Assembly: GCA_905213905.1 (NCBI GenBank)
Contig: CAJMKD010000075.1
Span: 1-5,468, forward strand
DNA from: an uncultured Sutterella sp.
Lineage (GTDB): Bacteria > Pseudomonadota > Gammaproteobacteria > Burkholderiales > Burkholderiaceae_F
DNA length: 5,468 bases
Direction: 5' to 3'
Part shown: positions 1 through 5,468 of the stretch, piece after piece
How positions within the stretch are numbered: position 1 is the first letter of the stretch
Layout of the letters: each line of letters starts with the position of its first letter
The notes under the pieces: model-generated
Seen by the model: the letters and a program-made list of their open reading frames with translations, nothing else
Told to the model about the DNA's origin: nothing
Database searches by the model: none
Program-made: the position numbers and the translations under genes

Positions 1-1841
1 GCGGCACGCTGCTCGTCAATGATGTTGTCGCCGGCTCCAAAGCGGCTCAGCAGATGCAGTCGGCGTTCACGGCGGCTTTCGGCACTGGCACGAACATCCA
101 ATTTCTAGGCAAAGACGACTGGGCATCCGGCGAAATCGTCACCCCGGACGAAGACGGCAGCGTCTTCAATGTCGACGTGGTGAAGAAAATCATTGAGGCG
201 GGTCATGCGGGCGCCATCGTGACGAACTTTCGGCTCAGCAATGCGTCGGCCGACGGCTCGGCACAGTCGCTTACTGTCGGCAGCGGCGCCGGACAGGTGA
301 TCACGACCTCCTTCGGCTTCCAGGGCATTGACGGCGCGACGGACGTCACCGTCAACAACGGCCAGACGCTCGCCTTGATTGGAACTTCGACGGGCGGCGC
401 GCTTGTCGGCGGCGATGCGCCGATCGTGCTCGACCACGGCACGCTGATGCTCGGCGTCACTCAGGTCGATTCTTCGCCTGACGATCCCTCGACAGCAGGG
501 TCGCTTGAAAAGGTGACGATGAAGAACGGCTCGCACGTCAATGCGGACAACATGTGGATTCAGGCGGATTCGATCACGGGCGAAGGGGCAGTTTCGCTCA
601 CGGAAACGGGCCGCATGCACGTCAGAGAGCTCGCTCTTTCGGGCGATATCAGCAACAGCGGCACGCTTTCGGCCGACGCGCTCACGATCTCGAAGGGGAA
701 GGCGACGACCTCAAAGACGCTCAAGTCTTCGGGGAAAATCACGGTGGAATCAACAGCGTCGCTCGCTGTCGACGGCATTCTCGCGGCGGACGAATACGAC
801 ATCAAGGGCGTCGTGAAGCTCGGGAAGAACGCGCAGGTCTATAGCGGCGGCGCCGCGCTCGAGCAGATGCGACTTGATCATGCCGATGCGGCAGCCGAAC
901 TCGACCGTGTTGAGGGCAAGGCAGCCGTTTCCGCTATGTCGCTGCTCGAAAGCGTTGACGACGAAGCTGCGGCGACTGCGGCGGAAGCGGACGAACCTGA
1001 TCAGGGAACGGACGGCGAATCAGCCGCTGTCGCGAGCAGCGGCTCGAAAGGGAAAGTCCGGCCTTCCGCCGCGCAGGCCTTTGCTGCGTTCGACGCCGTC
1101 AGCCGTGTTGCTGCCGACATTGAATCGGGCGCATCGGCAGATCGGCACGGACTTTGGGTGAAGCTTCAGGCAAATGACGGCCGCTTCGGCGTTGTTGAGC
1201 GCGGCGGCACTTTCGACGTCGATGCCGAAGGAGCCGTTTTCGGCGCGGAAGCAGCGCTCGCAGACGGCGTGAAGCTCGGTGCGGCGCTCTCCTATCTCGA
1301 CGGCGAAATAGAGGCTTCGGGACTGAAGAACAACTGGACGTCCTGGGGTTTGCATCTCTACGGCGCCTATCGTGCGGACGCCTTTGCGCTCAAGGGCTCG
1401 GCCGGGTGGCTCACCGCAACGACGGAAGCCGAAAAGGATCTCGATGCAGACGTGTGGCATGCGGGCCTGCGTGCGGAATACGGCGTGCCGGCGGGCGGCA
1501 TGACGGTGACGCCCTTCCTGGGCGCACGGGTCATGAGCGGCTCTTTTGACGGCCTCGATTCGCAGACGGCGTTCTCGGTGCCCCTCGGCGCAAAGCTCTC
1601 GGGCACCATCGAAGCTGCCGGCTGGACGCTCACGCCTATGCTGGAAGCCGCCTATGTGCGCTCGATCGGCGACACGGAAGCCGAAGACATTCGGTTCCTG
1701 CCGAAGGACGCTGTGCGCGGATCGGTCGGCCTCAAGGCAGAGAAGGGCATGTGGACGGGCGAACTCGCCTACGCCGGCGCGACGGGTTCGAACGACTACC
1801 GCAGCAATTCGCTCCATGTGAAAATCGGACTTCGCTTCTGA
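1..1841 (+). CDS. Autotransporter (type Va secretion), C-terminal part, 5' truncated by window edge
   Basis: The frame is open from base 3 with no start in view, giving a 612-residue C-terminal fragment; the ATG at 54 is internal. Residues 1 to about 275 are rich in Gly, Ser, Thr, Asn and Val, with short repeated beta-strand/turn units (for example HGTLMLG and VTVNNGQTLAL), as in a beta-helical passenger. About 281-318 looks helical, and 318-352 is a low-complexity Ala/Glu/Asp stretch turning Ser/Lys-rich, consistent with a linker. From about 382 (HGLWVKL) to the end there are roughly 12 amphipathic strands (such as WGLHLYGAYRA and LHVKIGLRF) ending in a terminal Phe, the signature of an outer-membrane barrel handled by BAM. 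By family knowledge, the barrel anchors in the outer membrane and the passenger is displayed or released. No protease triad or known adhesin motif is visible, so the passenger's function is unknown. The stop codon is 14 bases before the virB11-like start. The barrel assignment is firm; the passenger role is open. Confidence 0.9.
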   Translation, partial: GTLLVNDVVAGSKAAQQMQSAFTAAFGTGTNIQFLGKDDWASGEIVTPDEDGSVFNVDVVKKIIEAGHAGAIVTNFRLSNASADGSAQSLTVGSGAGQVITTSFGFQGIDGATDVTVNNGQTLALIGTSTGGALVGGDAPIVLDHGTLMLGVTQVDSSPDDPSTAGSLEKVTMKNGSHVNADNMWIQADSITGEGAVSLTETGRMHVRELALSGDISNSGTLSADALTISKGKATTSKTLKSSGKITVESTASLAVDGILAADEYDIKGVVKLGKNAQVYSGGAALEQMRLDHADAAAELDRVEGKAAVSAMSLLESVDDEAAATAAEADEPDQGTDGESAAVASSGSKGKVRPSAAQAFAAFDAVSRVAADIESGASADRHGLWVKLQANDGRFGVVERGGTFDVDAEGAVFGAEAALADGVKLGAALSYLDGEIEASGLKNNWTSWGLHLYGAYRADAFALKGSAGWLTATTEAEKDLDADVWHAGLRAEYGVPAGGMTVTPFLGARVMSGSFDGLDSQTAFSVPLGAKLSGTIEAAGWTLTPMLEAAYVRSIGDTEAEDIRFLPKDAVRGSVGLKAEKGMWTGELAYAGATGSNDYRSNSLHVKIGLRF

Positions 1842-1849
1842 GGAAGGGG
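1841..1849 (+). promoter_or_regulatory. Ribosome binding site of the virB11-like gene
   Basis: AGGAAGG begins on the last base of the autotransporter stop codon (TGA, 1839-1841) and lies 8 bases before the ATG at 1856. It fixes that ATG as the start rather than in-frame codons further upstream inside the autotransporter gene. It also suggests reinitiation or translational coupling. Confidence 0.75.
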
Positions 1850-1855
1850 CTTCAC

Positions 1856-3082
1856 ATGGACGAAGCGCACAGCGCCGGCAGCGAGATGCCTCGCCGTCAT
1901 CTTCGAAGCGACGAGTCGATCCGCTTCTACCTGAAGCCCTTCGGCGCGTTCTTCGAGGAGGCGGGGATCACGGAAATCGCCTTCAATAATCCGAAGACGG
2001 GCACGGTGTTCGTCGAGAAGAACGGCTGCTGGGAGGAGCGGCCGCTTCGGCTCGACACGCGGCCGGATTCGGCGCAGGCCGGGCCGCGGGCCTCCGTGCT
2101 GAGGGCGATGAGCAAGTTCGGCCTGAACGATCCTGACGTTGAAGATCAATCGGATTTTCAGGATGCCGAGAACGCCAAGCGCCTTTACGACCATGTGAAG
2201 AACCTTGCCGTTGCTGTCGCCGCCTGGAACGACGACGACTTTTCGGACGTGAAGCCGATTCTTTCGGCGACGCTTCCGACGGGCGAGCGCGTGCAGTTCG
2301 TTCGGCCCCCCGCCTGTCTGAAGGGGACCATCTCCATGACGATCCGGCGCCCGTCCTTCGAGGTGCGCACGATCGATTCGTACGAGCGGGCGGGGTTCTT
2401 CGACCGGATCGCTCCTGTGTCGACGAAGCGGCCGGGCGACGACGAGCTTCTCGCGCTCTACCGCGGCATGCTCGACGAATCGCTGCCGCAGACGTCGCGA
2501 ATCCGCGCAAGAAGAAGCTTTCTCACGCGGGCGGTCGAGCTCGGGCGGACGATCGTCATTGCGGGCGGCACCGGTTCGGGGAAGACCACCTTCATGAAGG
2601 CGCTCATGCAGTCCATTCCGACCGAGAGCCGCATCATCACGATTGAGGACGTCCCGGAGCTTCTTTACTGGCTTCCCAATCACCGCAACCAGGTGAACCT
2701 GCTTTATCCGTCCGAAGCGGACGAGAATTCGGCCGTGAATGCGTCGAAGCTCATGAAGTCCTGCCTGCGCATGAAGCCCGACCGCATTCTGCTCGCGGAG
2801 CTGCGCTCGGGGGAGACGTACGACTGGCTCAATTCCGTGTTGTCCGGGCACTCGGGTTCGATCACGTCATGCCACGCCAACAACTGCACGGCGGTCTTCG
2901 ACTATCTCGCGCTAAAGGTGCTGCAGAGCGAGACTGGCAGAAGTCTGCCGTACGAGCACATCAGGCGCCTGCTCACGGACGTGATCGACGTGATCTGCCA
3001 CATCCAGAACAATCACGGCGAGCGGCACATCACGGAGGTGTATTACAAAGCGGCGAAAGAAGCCGCTCCAATGTTGAATTGA
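1856..3082 (+). CDS. virB11: VirB11-family type IV secretion ATPase
   Basis: This 408-residue protein matches the VirB11/GspE secretion ATPase superfamily. These form cytoplasmic hexamers at the inner membrane that power type IV secretion substrate transfer or pilus assembly. The N-terminal domain (about 20-170) carries the VirB11-style ITEIAFNNP segment and ends in MTIRRPS. The ATPase domain has Walker A GGTGSGKTT (237-245, Lys243), an Asp box ITIEDVPEL (261-269), Walker B ILLAELRSGE (311-320, Glu315) and a His box GHSGSITSCHAN (331-342). All nucleotide-handling motifs are intact, so it should be active. Family members are commonly about 330-360 residues; the excess here appears to lie between about 66 and 130 of the N-terminal half. 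No VirB8, VirB9, VirB10 or VirD4 gene is in the window, and the upstream neighbour is an autotransporter, which is unusual. The start is set by the Shine-Dalgarno at 1841. CpaF/TadA-type ATPases are the main alternative, but the N-terminal domain favours VirB11. Confidence 0.92.
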   Translation: MDEAHSAGSEMPRRHLRSDESIRFYLKPFGAFFEEAGITEIAFNNPKTGTVFVEKNGCWEERPLRLDTRPDSAQAGPRASVLRAMSKFGLNDPDVEDQSDFQDAENAKRLYDHVKNLAVAVAAWNDDDFSDVKPILSATLPTGERVQFVRPPACLKGTISMTIRRPSFEVRTIDSYERAGFFDRIAPVSTKRPGDDELLALYRGMLDESLPQTSRIRARRSFLTRAVELGRTIVIAGGTGSGKTTFMKALMQSIPTESRIITIEDVPELLYWLPNHRNQVNLLYPSEADENSAVNASKLMKSCLRMKPDRILLAELRSGETYDWLNSVLSGHSGSITSCHANNCTAVFDYLALKVLQSETGRSLPYEHIRRLLTDVIDVICHIQNNHGERHITEVYYKAAKEAAPMLN

Positions 3083-3103
3083 AGCGACTTTTCCCAAAGT
3101 AGG

Positions 3104-4942
3104 CTAGAGCTCAATTTCAAGCTTTTCCGCAATCAGTCGACGGAGTTTTTCTTTGCGCTGCTCGAAAAAGTTGAAGAAGTCCTTTGGATTGTTTGTAACG
3201 CCTTCGAGCATCTGCTCGTGGCAAAGATGGTTGCGCTGATCTTCGTTAAAGGTGCTTTCCAGCCATTCAAGCGGCATGGAGTCGCTTTTCTCTCTGTTGA
3301 TGATTCCGGGAAGAAGCTGGAGGTTAGGCAGCAAATTGCGCATCCACTGGGCCTTCCTGATGTCTTCATCCGTGTAGCCTGCGTTGTCTAGAGTCGTGAT
3401 ACGGCCAAAAAGAGAATGCGGATTGATATGGTCGACATGATCGTCGCGAACGTGCTGGCCGCTTGACGGGATCAAATTCGATAGAAGCGTAAAAGTACGT
3501 CCTTTGCCCTTTGGCAAATCCAGGAGTTCATCAATTTCATCAGCCCGAAACTGCAGGGAGCGACCACTGCGGAGCATCGTCTTTTCGATTTCTTCGTAGG
3601 GGAACCGATTCGGTGACGTTTTAAGCGGGACTTCTTTGCGAAGCGTTTCCCGCAGTTGGGAAATGAACGTGTCGACGCCGGCGGCCCAAGTCCCTTGCTT
3701 AAGAATGGACCGATTGAACCAAAGAAGGAGCCTTCTGCGGTCGTTCATGAACTTCGTCGATAGCACGTAGTTGTCGTCTGCGCCAATCATCTTGAGGTAG
3801 TAGGCGACTGGAAGAATGGCATTTGTTGCTGTGAGATTCTGCGAGTTGTAGCCGAATGTTCGCAGCAGCGAAACAGCAAGCGTTAGATAGCGCTTGCATG
3901 TAGGCCATTCCCGTTCAAGCGTAGCGGAGTTGTCTTTATTGAAGTTCTCAACGTCGAACTTGATGCTCCCAATATCGGCCAGCATCAGGCAAGCTTTGAG
4001 AATGAAGTCTTTTGGAAGGTTGAATTCGTACCGCTCAAAAAGGGCGGCCTTGAGTGAGTTGATTTCCTCGCGGGCGTCGGCATTCTTCCATTGAGCAATA
4101 GCGAGCGAGAGAAGCAGGTCGGAATAGCTGAGGGGTACACCGCCGGAATTGAGGCGAATGAAAATGTTCAGAACCCGGCCGAGCTTGTCCGTGTCTTCGG
4201 AAAAGTAGGTCAGCTCCGGGGAGCGGTTGACCACATTGTCCAGACGGCGCAGCGTCTTCTTCGCTGCTCTCCGGGCTTTCTTTCTAACCTCTTCGATTTC
4301 GTCGGCGTCGCCGGCACTAAAGTTGATTGAATCGAATTCGTCGTCGAATTCGTCGTCGAGGTAGTTGTCGATGTCCCAGCTCGGAGAAGCAACTCGCCCG
4401 CAGAGGAACCACCATTCGCCTTTGGCTTTGCACCGCTCCGCATCTTCTTTCGTTTTGAATTCGAAAGCATAGATGCCCGCTTCATCTGCTTCTTCTGTTG
4501 AAACAGCAGCTTCTGGTTCGTGAAGAAGATTGATGTACAGTCTCGTTTTCGGAAATGAATCGTCATTTTCCCAGCGTCCGTATGGCTTTTTAGTCGCATA
4601 AGAACCGCGCAGGCCAATGTATAGCGCCGTCATCCGCTGCTGACCGTCGAGAACGGCGTGGAAGCCCTCTTTAGGCGGGTTATCCAGCTGTTCGCAGCGA
4701 TAATTGTCGCGTTCGTGATAAGAGCGCATGAATCGATAAAACCGATAGTCGGCGACATGATCAGCGCTGATCGTCCAAAACAAGAAGGTTCCGATCGGAT
4801 AGCCGCGCATAAGCGAGTCGAAAAGTCCGCAGATTTTTTCAGGCTTCCATACAAACTCTCGCTGGATGGCTGGCAGAAGATACCGATCCTTTTCAAGATC
4901 CTTTATGACGTCGCAGATTCTCAAATTGCTTGCTTGAGCCAA
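3104..4942 (-). CDS. DUF262-DUF1524 protein, GmrSD/SspE/BrxU-like predicted modification-dependent nuclease
   Basis: This is a 612-residue predicted cytoplasmic protein. The N-terminal DUF262 (GmrS-like, ParB-fold) domain shows AIQREFVW (25-32), the DGQQR nucleotidase motif (99-103) and RLNSGGVPLS (263-272). The C-terminal DUF1524 (GmrD-like) domain shows the HNH-type motif DHVDHINPHSLF (501-512, with His505 as probable catalytic residue), followed by NLLPNLQLLPGIINREKSD (536-554) carrying the Asn/Lys part of the beta-beta-alpha-metal fold. By family knowledge, such fusions (GmrSD, BrxU, SspE) are restriction-type defence proteins that cut phage or modified DNA with NTP hydrolysis; the substrate here is not predictable. 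An acidic DDEFDDEFD stretch lies at 196-204. The start is TTG, preceded by AAGGA 7 bases upstream; the next in-frame Met (residue 45) would remove the AIQREFVW motif. GC is clearly lower than in the left half (hand count about 45% at 3121-3180 against about 68% at 2401-2460). No phosphorothioation or methylation partner gene is visible. The family call is firm; the defence role is inferred. Confidence 0.9.
   Translation of the reverse strand: MAQASNLRICDVIKDLEKDRYLLPAIQREFVWKPEKICGLFDSLMRGYPIGTFLFWTISADHVADYRFYRFMRSYHERDNYRCEQLDNPPKEGFHAVLDGQQRMTALYIGLRGSYATKKPYGRWENDDSFPKTRLYINLLHEPEAAVSTEEADEAGIYAFEFKTKEDAERCKAKGEWWFLCGRVASPSWDIDNYLDDEFDDEFDSINFSAGDADEIEEVRKKARRAAKKTLRRLDNVVNRSPELTYFSEDTDKLGRVLNIFIRLNSGGVPLSYSDLLLSLAIAQWKNADAREEINSLKAALFERYEFNLPKDFILKACLMLADIGSIKFDVENFNKDNSATLEREWPTCKRYLTLAVSLLRTFGYNSQNLTATNAILPVAYYLKMIGADDNYVLSTKFMNDRRRLLLWFNRSILKQGTWAAGVDTFISQLRETLRKEVPLKTSPNRFPYEEIEKTMLRSGRSLQFRADEIDELLDLPKGKGRTFTLLSNLIPSSGQHVRDDHVDHINPHSLFGRITTLDNAGYTDEDIRKAQWMRNLLPNLQLLPGIINREKSDSMPLEWLESTFNEDQRNHLCHEQMLEGVTNNPKDFFNFFEQRKEKLRRLIAEKLEIEL
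4334..4357. repeat. Two perfect tandem copies of a 12-bp unit inside the DUF262-DUF1524 gene
   Basis: GAATTCGTCGTC occurs at 4334-4345 and again at 4346-4357. On the coding (minus) strand it encodes DDEF twice (residues 196-203). The unit length is a multiple of three, so copy changes would keep the frame. It falls in an acidic, probably disordered segment between the conserved motifs. Confidence 0.9.
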
Positions 4943-4948
4943 TTTGTG

Positions 4949-4954
4949 TTCCTT
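4949..4954 (-). promoter_or_regulatory. Ribosome binding site supporting the TTG start of the DUF262-DUF1524 gene
   Basis: On the minus strand, AAGGAA follows a run of A and sits with a spacer of about 7 bases before TTG (4942-4940). No ATG is available nearby in frame upstream: the frame is open only back to the TAA at 5005-5003, which is the stop of the HU/IHF gene. This site therefore decides the start codon. Confidence 0.7.
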
Positions 4955-5002
4955 TTTTTGATGTTGTTTCGAAACGGAGTTCCACTCGCAAACTGTAGCT
5001 GA

Positions 5003-5296
5003 TTAATTAATTCGTTCCATCAAACGAACAGCCGCCTTGAACGATGCGCGGAACCGCGGCCCCACCTTGATGGTCTGGCCGTTTTGCGGATTGCGGCCAG
5101 ATCTGCCTTGGAACAGCTTGCACTTGAACGAGCCGAACCTGCGGATTTCCACGCGGTTGCCGTCCGCAAGCGCGTCTGTAATGGTCTGGGCAACGGTTCG
5201 CAGCGCATTGACGCTGGTTTTCTGCGGGATGCCGGTGCGCTCGAGCATGCGGTCGGCAATTTCGGCGAACAGGACGGATGATGGTATGGCGTTCAT
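5003..5296 (-). CDS. HU/IHF-family DNA-bending protein (IHF-beta-like)
   Basis: This 97-residue protein has the length and pattern of HU/IHF nucleoid proteins, which bind the minor groove as dimers and sharply bend DNA in recombination, replication and transcription. Visible signatures are a helical N-terminal dimerisation half (about 5-46), GNRVEIRRFGSF (46-57) and the DNA-binding beta arm (about 57-80) carrying GRNPQNG with the intercalating Pro70. A C-terminal FKAAVRLMERIN helix follows. The VEIRRFGSF stretch resembles IHF-beta more than HU, but the arm and C-terminus (GPRFRASFKAAV) are divergent, so it may be an accessory paralogue rather than the housekeeping subunit. The ATG at 5296 gives the normal family start. 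In-frame GTG (5323) and TTG (5311) codons upstream would add a non-family extension. None of the three has a convincing Shine-Dalgarno. The DUF262-DUF1524 gene follows 60 bases downstream on the same strand, so the two may form an operon. Confidence 0.88.
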   Translation of the reverse strand: MNAIPSSVLFAEIADRMLERTGIPQKTSVNALRTVAQTITDALADGNRVEIRRFGSFKCKLFQGRSGRNPQNGQTIKVGPRFRASFKAAVRLMERIN

Positions 5297-5319
5297 AGAC
5301 GGATGGATCAAAGACGGAT
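5273..5319. repeat. Three direct copies of GACGGAT around the HU/IHF gene start
   Basis: GACGGAT occurs at 5273-5279, 5298-5304 and 5313-5319, spaced 25 and 15 bases apart. The first copy is inside the 5' end of the coding sequence and the other two lie just upstream of the ATG. Such clustering could be an operator, but it could equally be chance in a short GC-rich stretch. Confidence 0.4.
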
Positions 5320-5439
5320 TCACAGGAGAGAAGCTGTCCGGAACTCGATTGATGCGAAAGTCTACACAGACTCGCCGCTCGAAGCATAGGCGACGCAGGG
5401 AAGATGCCCTGGAGAGCCGCAGTATCCCAACTGTGTATA

Positions 5440-5468
5440 TTGACATCCTCACCGTCCTGAAGGACGGT
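5440..5468 (-). mobile_element. Probable terminal end (hairpin) of an IS200/IS605, TnpB/IS1341-type element, cut by window edge
   Basis: TTGACATCC at 5440-5448 is followed by TC, then a perfect inverted repeat: ACCGTCC (5451-5457), loop TGAA (5458-5461), GGACGGT (5462-5468). Read on the minus strand this is hairpin-GAGGATGTCAA, which I recognise as the typical 3' end of tnpB-carrying elements, where the subterminal hairpin is also the 3' part of the omega RNA scaffold. If so, tnpB lies beyond 5468 on the minus strand, and the flank starting near 5439 is the element's target-side DNA. No transposase or tnpB sequence is in the window, so the call rests on the motif alone. A left end, or an unrelated terminator or REP-like hairpin, is the alternative. 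Confidence 0.55.

Noticed and set aside
1020..2851. Long open frames on the minus strand opposite the autotransporter and virB11 genes (about 265 and 351 codons)
   Set aside because: They are Arg/Ala/Pro-rich with no recognisable domain, and overlap strongly supported genes in GC-rich DNA, where antisense frames stay open by chance.
3087..3100. ACTTT-TCCC-AAAGT hairpin between the converging stop codons, as a bidirectional terminator
   Set aside because: The stem is only 5 bp, mostly A-T, and no U-run follows on either strand.
5355..5368. Possible extended -10 (TGTGTAGACT on the minus strand) for the HU/IHF gene
   Set aside because: No acceptable -35 hexamer lies 16-18 bases upstream, so the promoter cannot be supported.
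5440..5445. Consensus -35 box TTGACA on the plus strand
   Set aside because: No -10 element follows at the right distance within the window, and the hexamer is part of the IS-type end motif.
5297..5452. N-terminal extension of the HU/IHF protein from upstream in-frame starts
   Set aside because: The extra 52 residues do not match the family, run into the IS-type hairpin, and have no ribosome site; the ATG at 5296 gives the normal family length.
1..5468. CRISPR array, tRNA or rRNA genes
   Set aside because: No regularly spaced repeats and no tRNA-like cloverleaf or rRNA motifs were seen on either strand.

Overview
The window looks like chromosomal DNA of a GC-rich proteobacterium. The C-terminal type V autotransporter barrel, the VirB11-class ATPase and the HU/IHF protein all fit a Gram-negative host. 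The autotransporter style resembles gut Betaproteobacteria of the Sutterella/Parasutterella type, but that placement is inference from protein style only. Nothing in the window (no rRNA or marker gene) proves the taxon.

Left half (1-3082, + strand, GC-rich): the 3' part of a large autotransporter gene whose start lies before the window. It is followed after only 14 bases by a complete virB11-like secretion ATPase gene. The ATPase's ribosome binding site begins on the last base of the autotransporter stop codon, so the two are probably cotranscribed and may be translationally coupled. No other type IV secretion gene lies in the window.

Right half (3104-5296, - strand): an HU/IHF-family DNA-bending protein gene is followed, 60 bases downstream in the same direction, by a 612-residue DUF262-DUF1524 protein. 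The latter has an N-terminal DGQQR nucleotidase motif and a C-terminal HNH nuclease motif, the architecture of GmrSD/SspE/BrxU-like anti-phage restriction enzymes. It starts with TTG behind a clear AAGGA site. Its base composition is visibly lower in GC than the left half, suggesting separate acquisition. The two gene blocks converge, with 21 bases between their stop codons.

Right edge (about 5440-5468): a TTGACATCC-type motif followed by a perfect 7-bp hairpin. It looks like the right end of an IS200/IS605 (TnpB/IS1341-type) element whose body would lie beyond the window. Stretch 5297-5439 holds no gene that I can see. Together, the candidate defence nuclease, the IS end, the compositional shift and the isolated virB11 suggest an accessory or island-like region. 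No single, clearly new multi-gene system is proven here. The best candidates for a closer look are the autotransporter-VirB11 pair and the HU/IHF-DUF262/DUF1524 pair beside a probable TnpB element.
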